This document shows positions 42,445 to 53,616 of a stretch of 64,000 nucleotides of DNA, piece after piece (the stretch's first letter is position 1; every line of letters begins with the position of its first letter). A program made the translations under genes and the position numbers. The notes beneath the pieces are model-generated. The model was not told where the DNA came from. It saw only the letters and a program-made list of their open reading frames with translations, and searched no databases. The DNA comes from Scheffersomyces stipitis CBS 6054 (lineage: Eukaryota > Ascomycota > Pichiomycetes > Serinales > Debaryomycetaceae). The stretch covers positions 496,001 to 560,000 of the forward strand of contig NC_009044.1 in NCBI RefSeq assembly GCF_000209165.1. Direction: 5' to 3'.

Positions 42445-43821
42445 ATGGCCAAGAAGATCGCCTTTGTGCATCCGGATCTTGGAATTGGAGGAGCCGAGCG
42501 ATTGGTAGTGGATGCTGCTGTAGGACTCCAGAACATCGAAGACAATGAAGTGATAGTATTCACATCTCATTGCGACAGGAGCCACTGCTTTGAGGAGGTC
42601 AGCAACGGCACTTTGGCTGTCAAAGTGTTTGGTGACTTTCTTCCAACCCATTTGTTCAAGAAGTTCCATATTTTGTGTGCCATACTCAGACAGTTGTACC
42701 TCACTTGTCGATTGATAGCCACTGGAGAAATCAGCCAGTACGACTATTTCATTGTGGACCAATTGTCGTTCTGTATTCCTATCTTGAAACTTTTCAGTCC
42801 GGACTCAACAAAAGTGTTGTTTTACTGCCATTTTCCAGACCAATTGTTGGCGAAAAAGGGTGGATTTCTTAAGAAGTTGTACAGATTACCGTTTGATGCC
42901 ATAGAAGAATGGACCACAGGCTACAGCGATAGAATTGTAGTAAATTCCAACTTTACCAAGGGAATATTCCACCAAACATTCACCCATTTGAACGCAATGG
43001 ATCCAGGGGTAATATACCCATGTGTAGATACCAATGTGAAGCCAGACGATGTAGCTGATGTGGAAGTGACAAGCTTCTTCAAAGGCAATAGATATTTCTT
43101 GTCAATCAACCGTTTTGAACGGAAGAAGAATATCGAATTGGCCATAAAGGCATTTGCCAAGTCGAAGAAGTTGATCCACGGCAAAAGCAAACCTCGCTTG
43201 GTAATTGCTGGAGGGTATGATGTGAGAGTTCTTGAGAATGTAGAGTACCTCAATGAGCTCAGCAAGCTTTGTGATTCTTTGAAATTGACCAGTTTCACTA
43301 TCAGAGGCAAATTGATTGTCATGCCTCCTGCCACTGACATTTTATTCTTGCCGTCGATCAGATCGTCGTTGAAGACAGCCTTGATCAAGAATGCCGAGTT
43401 GTTGCTCTACACTCCAGCTTTCGAACATTTCGGTATAGTACCTGTAGAGAGTATGTTGCTAAAAACACCCGTGTTGGCTGTAAACAACGGAGGTCCTTTA
43501 GAGTCTGTAGTCAATTTTGACTTTACCAACACTGAGGAAGCTACAGGTTTCACAGAAGAGCCAAATCATGAAAAATGGGCCAAAATCATGATTAAGTATT
43601 ACAACGATTTGTCACCTGAAACTAAGGCTGTCATTGGTGAAAATGGCTACGAGAGAGTATTAGCCAAATTTTCAAGAGACCAGACCAGTCAGGCATTCAT
43701 GGACAATTTGAGGGCCTGTGACTCTGCTCCTAGACTGGGACTCTTATACATAGTTGTCAGATTTTGGCAGATTGTGCTTCTAGTGATAATTGCAGCACTT
43801 GCCGTGTTATACTATTCATAA
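42445..43821 (+). CDS. ALG2: Alpha-1,3/1,6-mannosyltransferase Alg2
   Basis: Alg2 adds the second and third mannoses to the dolichol-linked oligosaccharide on the cytosolic face of the ER. The 458-residue GT4-family enzyme begins KKIAFVHPDLGIGGAERLVV, the nucleotide-sugar Gly-rich loop. It continues with HFPDQLLAKKGGFLKKLYR and RIVVNSNFTKGIF, and the retaining GT4 motif EHFGIVPVESML near 330. The C terminus is a membrane anchor (IVLLVIIAALAVLYY). ATG context is good (CACCATGG). The gene is convergent with the DNAJC28-domain gene, only 106 bases between stops. ALG11, the next enzyme in the pathway, is also in this window but is not adjacent. Confidence 0.97.
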   Translation: MAKKIAFVHPDLGIGGAERLVVDAAVGLQNIEDNEVIVFTSHCDRSHCFEEVSNGTLAVKVFGDFLPTHLFKKFHILCAILRQLYLTCRLIATGEISQYDYFIVDQLSFCIPILKLFSPDSTKVLFYCHFPDQLLAKKGGFLKKLYRLPFDAIEEWTTGYSDRIVVNSNFTKGIFHQTFTHLNAMDPGVIYPCVDTNVKPDDVADVEVTSFFKGNRYFLSINRFERKKNIELAIKAFAKSKKLIHGKSKPRLVIAGGYDVRVLENVEYLNELSKLCDSLKLTSFTIRGKLIVMPPATDILFLPSIRSSLKTALIKNAELLLYTPAFEHFGIVPVESMLLKTPVLAVNNGGPLESVVNFDFTNTEEATGFTEEPNHEKWAKIMIKYYNDLSPETKAVIGENGYERVLAKFSRDQTSQAFMDNLRACDSAPRLGLLYIVVRFWQIVLLVIIAALAVLYYS

Positions 43822-43927
43822 GCTAGCTACTACATTTGGTTATCATTATAAATATTATTATTAGTAGTAGAATGTATGAATCTATTTACAATCATTATCA
43901 TTATATCCAAAGACCTTACGTTAGATC

Positions 43928-45358
43928 TTACTTGAAGACGTCCTTGATAGCCTTCCAGATATGCAATTTACCATCCTGGGTTTCTGTTATTGTTGAATCT
44001 GTTCCACTGTTACTTCCGGTTCCTTGGCTCGTTTCTTCACCAAACAAGTTGAGAAAGCCACCGGTATTTCTTTCAAAGGATTGTACGTTTTTCTTTGTGC
44101 GATTTTGGTCATACCAAGCAGCAACCAAAGTTGGGAACTTGTCCACAACCCTGTCGTAGGAGGCTCTGATTTCGTTAACAGGAACCAACTTGAACTTGTG
44201 CAAATTCGAAGAGGGGCACTGTAAATTGTATGTCCGTATAGTGCTGTTAAGTAATTTCATTCTTTCTTCGAGGTATTCCATATCAGAAGATCGAAGGCTA
44301 GAAGTATCAAATCGATGTGGTTTGATGCGAACTTCAAAGGCACTCACTATACTACTGACATTGGCTGTTGTTGCATGAACTGTGGCCGAAATGGGCGAAT
44401 CGTTCATGATCCAGTTGAACCAAATCTGATCCAACTCTGCCCTGAGTCGAATGCAATTACTATTTATAGACTGCTGTGAATCTATCCATGGAGGCAAAAC
44501 GTCGTTAATATTTAGAACCTGGTTCATGAAGTAGTTGGAGTCTGTACAATTCTTCAAATGTTCACTGTTCAACGGTTTGCCTCTTACGTGCTTCATTTCT
44601 GGGCTATCGAATAGCCCTGTTTGTTGGTTGATCGAAGCATTGATACGGTTACTGGCCATACTTCCTACAAGATCAATACTAGGCGACGCAGAGTTGATCA
44701 ACATAGAAGGACCTAAAAGCCGTTCCTTGTACAAGTCTCTGAAATTGTCTTCTTCTTCGTCAGGTTCATTCCCTTGTTTCTCTTTATTCAACAAATACTC
44801 TAAACTTGAACTTTTGGCTCCTTCCACCTTCTGTTTCAAAGTAGGAGGCGGAGTGAAGATCTTATTGGAATTGATATGGGCAGATCCTACTCTGATAGCC
44901 TTGGGCTTCAGATCTACTATCATACGTAAATTAGCATCTTCGTTAGACTCGGTCCCTTTCCAAGGAACAGCAGTCGAAATATCTTTGGCATGTTTATTGT
45001 GTGTTAAGAGAGGCTCGCTCTTAATATACGACATTGCTTCTTTAATCCTCTGGTCAGAATCATTGGGAGCTCCAGTGCCTTTGTCATAATTTTGAAAAAT
45101 TCGCAGAAGCGTAGGGTCAGAATTCACTAGTGACGAATCCATACCTCCAGATGCCATTTTCTCCTCGAGAATCTGTGTGAACCTCTCGGCCAATGCTGAA
45201 TTGTCTATCTGGGTCGCAACTTCATCTCCAGGTTTTTCAGTCTCTGTAGAAGTGTCGGGCTTTTGAGCAGCCAGCCCTGACGAATAAGCTCGAGAACAAT
45301 AAAGTTTGGCACTTCTACTCAGAATGAATGCTTCTTTTACTGCCAGTCGTAGCAACAT
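43928..45358 (-). CDS. Mitochondrial DUF1992 (DNAJC28 conserved domain) protein
   Basis: This 476-residue protein starts with an Arg/Ser-rich presequence (MLLRLAVKEAFILSRSAKLY), predicting mitochondrial import. The conserved block lies at about 240-320: RINASINQQTGLFDSPEMKH followed by RGKPLN, then NINDVLPPWIDSQ and RLRAELDQIWFNWI. This order (residues around a glycine/GKPL turn, then PPWI and a helix) is the DnaJ homologue subfamily C member 28 domain. No J-domain HPD is visible, so it is not itself a J protein. The molecular role is unknown in yeast. Confidence 0.78.
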   Translation of the reverse strand: MLLRLAVKEAFILSRSAKLYCSRAYSSGLAAQKPDTSTETEKPGDEVATQIDNSALAERFTQILEEKMASGGMDSSLVNSDPTLLRIFQNYDKGTGAPNDSDQRIKEAMSYIKSEPLLTHNKHAKDISTAVPWKGTESNEDANLRMIVDLKPKAIRVGSAHINSNKIFTPPPTLKQKVEGAKSSSLEYLLNKEKQGNEPDEEEDNFRDLYKERLLGPSMLINSASPSIDLVGSMASNRINASINQQTGLFDSPEMKHVRGKPLNSEHLKNCTDSNYFMNQVLNINDVLPPWIDSQQSINSNCIRLRAELDQIWFNWIMNDSPISATVHATTANVSSIVSAFEVRIKPHRFDTSSLRSSDMEYLEERMKLLNSTIRTYNLQCPSSNLHKFKLVPVNEIRASYDRVVDKFPTLVAAWYDQNRTKKNVQSFERNTGGFLNLFGEETSQGTGSNSGTDSTITETQDGKLHIWKAIKDVFK

Positions 45359-45676
45359 TATTCTCCTATTTGTAAGTGGAAGAACGAAGCAAACGAAGTT
45401 CGATAGCGTAATCGGACTTCATTTCCATTGGAGCCTAATATTCCGCGCTACCACACACGACATTATTGGGTGCAATATTACTTTCACATCTACTAATAAA
45501 GGTTATAACTGAAACTGAATTGGAACATATAAACAATAGAATAGAAATCTTCACCAGCAAAGACGAACTAACAAAAGAATATGCGCGAAGAAATGAAACG
45601 ATGAACCAATCATCTAATGCAAAGGGTATAACAAAAAAGATAGCATTCTAGAGCCCGTGATGGGTAAAAGGGGTAT
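45359..45676. other. Intergenic, DUF1992 gene 5' side
   Basis: The 318 bases are the promoter of the DUF1992 gene and 3' flank of the tail-anchored gene. A plus-strand 61-codon ORF at 45466-45651 is unsupported. Nothing else is seen. Confidence 0.4.
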
Positions 45677-46273
45677 TCACAAGGCGTAGAAGATCAAGAC
45701 TCCAGACCCGAGAACAATGACAGTCAACAAGAGGAGTTTCATGACGAAGCAAAAGACATCTTCCTTCTTACCTCCCGCACTTATGATAAGCTGCTTCTCG
45801 ATATCAATATCCTCCATCAACTTGATCTTGCCGTATTTATTGTAATTATCTGTAGCAGGATAATGGCTGACATTGGAAGTATCCAGCTGCACAAGATTTG
45901 ACAATGTGGCTGAATCTACGGAGTCCAAGGAGCTTACAGAGTTGGAATGAGTTCTAGAACCATTTGGGGAGTATTTGATAGCAGGAAACTCTGTATGCAG
46001 CTGGAGGAGATTTGCAACCGTGGGAAAATGGGAGGCAGAAGCAGATCTTGCCCGCGTGATACCTGGAAGGGTTGTTGAAGCGGACTTTTCTAGGGTCATT
46101 GGATGAAACGACACGGAAACTCGATGTGGAGCAACATTTCCTGGCCTGGATCCATTACTGTGATTAGCCAAAGCTGGTGTACTTTTAGATATCAACTGTG
46201 GCTGTTGGATTTGGAGCTTATAAGCAGCCGCGGCATTGGTGCTGGCCGTGTTATTTTCGTGGTTGTTGACCAT
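45677..46273 (-). CDS. Putative tail-anchored membrane protein, unknown function
   Basis: This 198-residue protein has a Ser/Asn/Thr-rich, probably disordered N-terminal region with basic Ser clusters (RARSASASHF; SRTHSNSVSSLDSVDS), likely phosphorylated. A conserved-looking segment before the end (GKIKLMEDIDIEKQLIISAG) leads into a single C-terminal hydrophobic helix (FVMKLLLLTVIVLGSGVLIF) that ends one or two residues before the stop. This is the layout of a tail-anchored ER, mitochondrial or vesicle protein. I do not recognise a family; there is no SNARE heptad pattern. Confidence 0.62.
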   Translation of the reverse strand: MVNNHENNTASTNAAAAYKLQIQQPQLISKSTPALANHSNGSRPGNVAPHRVSVSFHPMTLEKSASTTLPGITRARSASASHFPTVANLLQLHTEFPAIKYSPNGSRTHSNSVSSLDSVDSATLSNLVQLDTSNVSHYPATDNYNKYGKIKLMEDIDIEKQLIISAGGKKEDVFCFVMKLLLLTVIVLGSGVLIFYAL

Positions 46274-47585
46274 TCTGATAGCAATTTGTGGTCTGCTCTA
46301 TCTAAACGTTCTTATCTTAAGTATTGTGCTATGAACACAAAGCGAAAATGAGATAAATGAGAAAAAGATACCGGGTATTCGATCAATATTGGCTCTGAAC
46401 CAGGCAAGAAGTGAAATGTTCTAGGGCATGTAAGACAGCCTAATGTATGGTAATATCTTCTAGAAGCAGTTTGCTCTGCTTCATATAGAAAGATCCTAAC
46501 GGCCACCTGGTGACAGTTCCAGGACTGTGGGGATATTTATATTTGTGAGTATACGCTATCCGTGTGCAGGATTCTCGTATTTGTTAGTCATGGAACAACT
46601 TCCAGATCGGGGATGAAATGAGAGTTGATTGAGATACTTGACTCCCGTAATCATATAGTGGCCTCTCTTCGGTCACATATCTGATGGGAAGGCGTCCTCA
46701 TTTGAGGCGTCTCTTTTGAACGAACTTTTTCGCAAGTCTGGGGCTGTTTCCATGGGCTCTCTCAGAGATCGTGGCCCTTGTCCATTCTCATAACTACCGA
46801 TCAGTCTCACATTTACTGCGGGGAAGTCACTATCTGCCTCATACAAATGCCGTGCGCTGACATCAACTAATAACAGCTGAAACGGGAACCACTACAGCCA
46901 TAATTGGTATACACCAAAGAGCATTACCTAAGCAGACTGTCAGAATTAGAGCCATTCCAAGGCTACTTAGGGTAGACAATCTTTGCACCTTATACTCTAA
47001 TGGCCCTAAGCAACCGTGCACGTGACTTTCTTGAATTGCACCCAGTTGTCTAGCTGGGAGGTTTTAGGAAGGCAGTTTAGGTGACACAAGCTATCAGATA
47101 GGATAACAGTCACTATGTTGACATATTCCGTCTAAGCTGGCTCATCGCTGCAAAAGCGGTAATGTAATAGCTTGAAATATGGAATATACTTGCTATCTTA
47201 TTTCTCTCTTATCTTGGTATAACCAATTTTTATTCTTTTTCTAATATTTCGCAGCTATTTCACACTAATAGAAACTGAGTGCCAAACAGTCCACAGGTAA
47301 AATACCGCCAAATTTGTATACAAAGACAAAATCACTTTACTGAACCAAATTCCCATCACCTTGACATTTCCTCTTCAACTTTCGTATTATATCATTGCAC
47401 CTCATAAAGCCCATTCACCTGCTCTCTCAAAATGTCTCTGCCTCTGTTAAACCAAAAATTCAACCCTGCACACAATCAATCTGCGAATGTCGTTGAGATT
47501 ACGTATACAAATCATCCAATGGTTTCTTGTGACTTTCGTCGTAGCTTACGCCACTGCTATTAATACAGAAACATCTCATATCGTC
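46274..47585. promoter_or_regulatory. 1.3-kb divergent region upstream of SAR1
   Basis: No intact gene is seen. CACGTG lies at about 47021-47026. Close to SAR1 there are two upstream ATGs: 47432 opens a 43-codon uORF ending at 47563, and 47487 is in frame with SAR1 (33 codons upstream). Which is transcribed depends on the start site, which cannot be seen here. Confidence 0.5.
47432..47563 (+). other. Possible uORF upstream of SAR1
   Basis: A 43-codon ATG-initiated frame (MSLPLLNQKFNPAHNQS...) stops 22 bases before the SAR1 ATG. It would matter only if the SAR1 transcript starts upstream of it. It overlaps, in another frame, the in-frame ATG at 47487. Confidence 0.35.
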
Positions 47586-48576
<991 letters not shown>

Positions 48577-48925
48577 ACTGTGCGCTGCCCTTAATCGTGT
48601 GAGCTTTAGTAACATTACCGTCGTATCCGTCGCACCGTAGATTACTACTTCAATCTTATTGTTAGTACATATTATTGTTTAATACTATATATACATCATC
48701 TAGATAGATATCCAGCATAGATATGGTATGGAGAATGATACCATATTGTATCACATGACTTGTGGCACTGGGCTCACATCTCCTAGCAAAAATTTATTGA
48801 GATGCCTGATTTTTTTTGCATAGAAAAAAGGTCAACTATGGTGCTTAATAATTTCCTAATACAAAATACAGATTGGACATTCTTTCACCACTTTTTCAAT
48901 ATTTCCATAAATATAGTACCTCGTC
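48577..48925. other. Intergenic, SAR1 to LSG1
   Basis: An AT-rich 3' flank followed by the LSG1 promoter. GAGATG and AAAAATTTATTGAGATG near 48786-48803 loosely resemble growth elements but do not match PAC or RRPE exactly. Confidence 0.4.
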
Positions 48926-50917
48926 ATGGAAGGAATGAATAAAGGTGCACTCCATCCGGAGGCCAAGAAATGGAAAGCTCCAAAAGGTCCAAAGCCCGTG
49001 CATCACAAGAACAAAAATGTCATAGGATTAGGCAGAACCATTGCCAACCAGAGAAGAATGGAAAACCAGATTGAAGTGTTACCTGACGGAGAAATGCGTT
49101 TTACAACTGACAAGAAGGAGGCTAATTGGGTCAAGTTGAGATCTGTCACACAGGAAAACTCTTTGGATGAGTTTTTAAACACAGCACAGTTGGCTGATAC
49201 AGACTTCACTGCTGAGAAGCAGCAGCAAGTCAAGATTATCAAAGTGGGAAACACCTCAATAGTAAACCAAAGTGGATTATTGACCCAAGAAGAGATGATC
49301 GAGATGCGTAAGAAGCATCAACTTTTCGAAAACAAGTTGACCATCCCCAGAAGACCCAAATGGAGCAAGGACCAGTCCAAGTTGCAGATCGACAGACAGG
49401 AGAACTTGTCGTTTTTGAGCTGGAGAAGAGATCTTGCCACCTTGACAGAGAATAACGAGTTGTTGTTGACACCATTTGAGAGAAATATTGAAGTGTGGAA
49501 GCAATTGTGGAGAGTTGTTGAAAGATGTGATTTGGTAGTACAGATTGTAGACGCCAGAAATCCTCTTTTCTTCCGTTCCACTGACTTGGAAAAATACGTA
49601 CACAGCTTGAGTGATCCCGAGACACAACATACCAAGAAGAACTTGTTGTTGGTCAACAAGGCCGATATGTTAACCAGAGATCAGAGAGTCGCATGGGCAG
49701 AATACTTCAGAGCAAGATCCATAAACTATGTCTTTTTCTCAGCAGCCAAGGCTAACGAGTTGTTGGAAAAAGAAAAAGAAGAGTTGGAAAGATTGAACAA
49801 CAGTTTAGCTATTGGAGTTCCTGCTGCTGCAGTGCACGAAGCTGATAACGAGAAAGAATTAGTAGAAGATGAAGACGAGGAAGAAGCTATAAGGATTTTG
49901 AAGATCGAAGAACTTGAGCAATTATTCTTGACAGAAGCTCCAGAATTTGATGACCCGGACTTCCCAGATAGAAAGCTTCAGATTGGATTGGTGGGGTACC
50001 CCAATGTCGGTAAATCTTCTACCATCAACGCTTTGGTAGGCTCCAAGAAAGTGTCAGTTTCTGCCACACCGGGTAAGACTAAGCATTTTCAAACCATCAA
50101 CTTATCTCCAGAAGTAGTTTTGTGCGATTGTCCAGGTTTGGTTTTCCCTAACTTTGCATACTCTAATGGAGAATTGGTGTGTAATGGTGTTTTGCCCATT
50201 GACCAGTTGAGAGAACACGTCCCTCCTGTTTCATTGGTAACACAAAGAATTCCCAAGTACTACCTTGAGGCGGTTTACGGTATCCATATTCCCATCCAAA
50301 AGAAGGAAGATGGTGGTGATGGGTATCCTACTGCCCGTGAGTTATTGAATGCATACGCCAGAGCCAGGGGGTATATGACTCAAGGGTTTGGGTCTGCTGA
50401 TGAACCTAGAGCTGCTAGATACATCTTGAAGGATTACGTAAATGGTAAGTTGTTGTATGTAAACCCACCTCCCAGAAGAATCTCAGATTCCGAATGGGAC
50501 ATTCCTACAGTAGACGAAGGCAGAGACTTCAACAAGGGCATCTATACTTTGAGAAGTTTACCCGAAACCAGACAGCAACAGATCATTACAGCTATGGCAC
50601 ATAAGAATATTCCCGTTGATGAGTTCAGCTTGGCCGAGGATTTGTCAAAGTTGAATTTTTCGATGCATATTGGTGAAGAAAGGTCCAAAGAAGGTGAAGC
50701 TGGTGCAAAAACGTTATTCTATGGTGGAAAGCAGGCTGCTCTTGAGAGCGCTGGTGATGACTTGGATAGAGAGTTTTTCAAGATGAACAATGTTGAAGGT
50801 AAATTGAACACTCCCTTCCATACTAAGGCTGTTGAGAATAGTAAAGGAAGTGGTGGTAAGAAGCACAACAAGAAGAACAAAAAGCAGGACAAGAAGTTGA
50901 GAGTGGTTGGATATTAA
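48926..50917 (+). CDS. LSG1: Large-subunit GTPase Lsg1
   Basis: Lsg1 is a cytoplasmic, circularly permuted GTPase that releases Nmd3 from late 60S subunits. The 663-residue protein has the N-terminal LSG1 signature (LPDGEMRFTTDKKEANWVKL). GTPase motifs occur in permuted order: G4 NKADM near 241, then G1 GYPNVGKSS near 357 and G3 DCPG near 395. A Lys-rich C-terminal tail (KHNKKNKKQDKKLRV) fits ribosome binding. An acidic linker (about 305-330) separates G5 from G1. ATG at 48926 or the second Met at 48935 is possible. Convergent with RPL1. Confidence 0.97.
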   Translation: MEGMNKGALHPEAKKWKAPKGPKPVHHKNKNVIGLGRTIANQRRMENQIEVLPDGEMRFTTDKKEANWVKLRSVTQENSLDEFLNTAQLADTDFTAEKQQQVKIIKVGNTSIVNQSGLLTQEEMIEMRKKHQLFENKLTIPRRPKWSKDQSKLQIDRQENLSFLSWRRDLATLTENNELLLTPFERNIEVWKQLWRVVERCDLVVQIVDARNPLFFRSTDLEKYVHSLSDPETQHTKKNLLLVNKADMLTRDQRVAWAEYFRARSINYVFFSAAKANELLEKEKEELERLNNSLAIGVPAAAVHEADNEKELVEDEDEEEAIRILKIEELEQLFLTEAPEFDDPDFPDRKLQIGLVGYPNVGKSSTINALVGSKKVSVSATPGKTKHFQTINLSPEVVLCDCPGLVFPNFAYSNGELVCNGVLPIDQLREHVPPVSLVTQRIPKYYLEAVYGIHIPIQKKEDGGDGYPTARELLNAYARARGYMTQGFGSADEPRAARYILKDYVNGKLLYVNPPPRRISDSEWDIPTVDEGRDFNKGIYTLRSLPETRQQQIITAMAHKNIPVDEFSLAEDLSKLNFSMHIGEERSKEGEAGAKTLFYGGKQAALESAGDDLDREFFKMNNVEGKLNTPFHTKAVENSKGSGGKKHNKKNKKQDKKLRVVGY

Positions 50918-51165
50918 TCCATGTTAGCATTTAATAGCATACGACAAATAAATGATCTACATTCATAAAGTATATATAATCTGCAAGAGGCATAATCTTA
51001 CGAATAACAGAAATCACATTTCTTATAGTACATGACATTAACGTACTCTTTACAATTAATTGACAATTCAAGTATTATTATTATGCAAAGTACATAGAAT
51101 CTAACCTAAATAGATCATTTTTGTTTTCGAATTTCCTAATAGACACCTACACTAAAGTGGCACGA

Positions 51166-51819
51166 TTAGTAGATTCTGAAAGATGGACCCATGGTGGACT
51201 TGATGACCAAGGAACCGACGTTTTGCCAGTTCTTCTTCAACAAGGAGACCAAGAAGTTAGCAGCCATCATGATTTGGTTAACCAAGATGTCTTCGTCCAT
51301 TTCGACGTTACCGACGGCAACAGCCAAACACAAGACCTTCTTCAATTGGAATCTGATGGTGGACTTGACGTCTTGGATCTTACCGTACAAGTCATCGTTG
51401 TGGGAGACTGGGGTTGGGAACTTACCGGCCTTGGACAAAGTTGGACCCAACAATCTTGGGATTTGCTTGATCAAAACTTCGGAAGCGATGAAGGCGTTGT
51501 ACTTCTTGGCCAACTTCTTGATCAACTTCTTGTTCTTGTTCAACTTCTTCAAGTCTTCAACAGACATGGCTTCAGCACCAACGGACTTAGCTCTGTCGAC
51601 ATCGAAGGCATCACCGAAGATACAGAGAGTCATGTTTGGTCTTGGGACTTGAGGCAACTTCAAGGTACCAGAGAAACGCTTGTCTCTTTGAGGGTCGTAG
51701 TTCTTCAAACCGACTTGCAATTCGACGGTTTCCAAGAAGTTTCTCTTCTTGGTTTCGGTGGAGTATTCCAACAACTTGTGCACGTTTTCACGGACGTGGG
51801 AACTGGTGATCTTAGACAT
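51166..51819 (-). CDS. RPL1: 60S ribosomal protein uL1 (Rpl1/L10a)
   Basis: uL1 forms the L1 stalk of the large subunit and guides E-site tRNA. The 217-residue protein has the expected length and core ([66 protein letters not shown] at the C terminus). Codon use is extremely biased, so the opposite strand stays open for 247 codons (51121-51864), which is a shadow. There is no intron. The upstream region has an 18-base TAGGG palindrome and two CACGTG sites, typical of Candida-type ribosomal protein promoters. Confidence 0.98.
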   Translation of the reverse strand: MSKITSSHVRENVHKLLEYSTETKKRNFLETVELQVGLKNYDPQRDKRFSGTLKLPQVPRPNMTLCIFGDAFDVDRAKSVGAEAMSVEDLKKLNKNKKLIKKLAKKYNAFIASEVLIKQIPRLLGPTLSKAGKFPTPVSHNDDLYGKIQDVKSTIRFQLKKVLCLAVAVGNVEMDEDILVNQIMMAANFLVSLLKKNWQNVGSLVIKSTMGPSFRIY

Positions 51820-52307
51820 GATTATCTATGTGATTTCGTCTCCCAAAGGTATTTGGTAAAGTAAACTGATTCGACGAGGATAAAGAAAAAGAAGAGAATA
51901 TATTTAGAAGTAGTATTAGCGATTGAAAAATATACCTGAGATGCGACTATGGAGAGAAAATTTTCAGAACCAGAATGAGTGAGAAAATCACGTGATTGTG
52001 TGTTGCTAGGGCTTAAGCCCTAGATCTAATGCACAAAAAGGTGGTTTGCGAAATGCGACATCTGCTGCATGTGACAATGTCGCAGTTTTCTCTCATCAAT
52101 ATTGAATAACGCGTCTCCATACTTGATCACGTGATAATATCGAATTCTTATCATATTGTATGAATAGACGTATTTGGATAGCACTCTTTATATTCAATAT
52201 TCAGCTATAGTCCCCAATAGTCCGGTCAATACAGATACTCAGCTTAGCTACCTGTACCGGCTGCTTCACAAGAACTTCTGATAGGAAGAACTGATCACAT
52301 CTCACAA
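51820..52307. promoter_or_regulatory. Bidirectional RPL1-MRM2 promoter
   Basis: From RPL1 outward there are GAAAATTTTC at 51956-51965, CACGTG at 51989-51994, the palindrome CTAGGGCTTAAGCCCTAG at 52006-52023, inverted GCGACAT elements at 52055-52061 and 52077-52083, an ACGCGT at 52109-52114 and a second CACGTG at 52138-52143. Tbf1 (TTAGGG-type sites) and Cbf1 (CACGTG) are known ribosomal protein gene regulators in Candida, and this arrangement fits that. Confidence 0.75.
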
Positions 52308-53417
52308 ATGATAATACGATCGTCTTCGTTTAAGCCATTCGAGACAACTTTAGTCTCTGGATCTTTACTATTCCGAAAATGGTTCAGTTACACTCTACAC
52401 CCAGCTGCACGAGGAGCAGATGTTGGTCCAGAAAGAGTCAAGAATCCAAACTCGTCCAAGAAACCCTCTCGGCAGGAAAAAATAGACACTATCAATATGG
52501 CTATGCAATCGAAGTTGTACAAGATAGACAGCGAGTGCAATGTGTTCAACGACAAGGTCAAGAAGGTCATTGATCTTGGCTATGTCCCGGGAAACTGGAT
52601 GCTGTATGCGAAATTTCGAATGTGCCAAATTCACAAGCTTGAAGAAGAAGAGTTCAAGGACAAATGTCATATCTTGGGTTTTGACTTGCTTTTTTCGACC
52701 CCTCCACTAGGAGTATCCACTATCCAGGGTAATATCTTCTCCAGGATGGCTCACAAAAATATCGTCAATCATTTCAAAGAAATCGCTCTACGCGAGCACC
52801 ATCTGAAGCTCCGAATGAAGGTTCAGGAAAATGACGAATTCCAGAACTCATATTACGTCAAGGAACAGAACGATGTAGTTTTGGAAGCGGAGATAGAAGA
52901 ACTTAGCAAAAGTCTTAATTCTCTTAGTTTGGCCCATAGGTCAACACAAGAAGTTGAAGAAGAACAGAATAAAAGAGAAAAATTACTCGAAGGCCTCGAA
53001 TATCGAGCAGATTTAATCTTGTCTGATTTGTCTAGGCCATTCATGCAACAGGGAGGCTTTTTCAATCACACACAATCTCGTCCATACTTGCGTTTCAATG
53101 TTAACCCAGGCTTGAACAATCCACTTCTAGACCCCCTCAAATCGTCCATTGATATGTCGGATGCCACACTCTTATTGTCGTGTAACGCTTTACGACCTGA
53201 CGGTACACTTGTCTTGAGATTATCCAAGGCAGATCCAAATGATATCCAGATAGAATTGTTGGAATCAAGATTGAGTGAAGTCTTCAATAAAGTGAAGACT
53301 TGGACGGCTGCAGGCTCCAACGAAGTAAGTAAACACCAGGAATTGGTGTATGTATGCTCTGGAAAGAAAAACGATTCAGAGTATGATATCAACAACATAT
53401 TTCACTTCAAACTGTAG
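52308..53417 (+). CDS. MRM2: Mitochondrial 2'-O-ribose rRNA methyltransferase Mrm2-like (FtsJ family)
   Basis: Mrm2 methylates a uridine of the mitochondrial 21S rRNA A-loop. The 369-residue protein has a presequence-like N terminus and FtsJ features: VIDLGYVPGNW at 87-97 (SAM motif I), HILGFDLLFSTPPLGVSTIQG (121-141), LILSDL at 236-241 and a long helical insert (160-230). Of the FtsJ Lys-Asp-Lys-Glu tetrad, Lys69, Asp240 and Glu345 can be aligned, but the second Lys is Arg304 (LVLRLSKAD). This may weaken catalysis or may be tolerated. It is divergent from RPL1. Confidence 0.86.
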   Translation: MIIRSSSFKPFETTLVSGSLLFRKWFSYTLHPAARGADVGPERVKNPNSSKKPSRQEKIDTINMAMQSKLYKIDSECNVFNDKVKKVIDLGYVPGNWMLYAKFRMCQIHKLEEEEFKDKCHILGFDLLFSTPPLGVSTIQGNIFSRMAHKNIVNHFKEIALREHHLKLRMKVQENDEFQNSYYVKEQNDVVLEAEIEELSKSLNSLSLAHRSTQEVEEEQNKREKLLEGLEYRADLILSDLSRPFMQQGGFFNHTQSRPYLRFNVNPGLNNPLLDPLKSSIDMSDATLLLSCNALRPDGTLVLRLSKADPNDIQIELLESRLSEVFNKVKTWTAAGSNEVSKHQELVYVCSGKKNDSEYDINNIFHFKL

Positions 53418-53616
53418 TACACTATATTGTAAATAAATTAGATAGATATCAACGACTGTTACGACTAATGCCAACAATGAACTTAAAAGACGTAAATATA
53501 AAATGTATAAAATGAAGCTAAAACCAAAACAAATATAATTTATCATTTTGTATTTCATGTATGTAATTGTACAATGAATGGAAGTGTACTTTTCAGGATC
53601 GTAAAATTTATTTAGT

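Noticed and set aside
51121..51864. 247-codon plus-strand ORF across RPL1
   Set aside because: It is antisense to RPL1 and reflects extreme codon bias in that gene (few codons that would create stops on the other strand). It has no family features.
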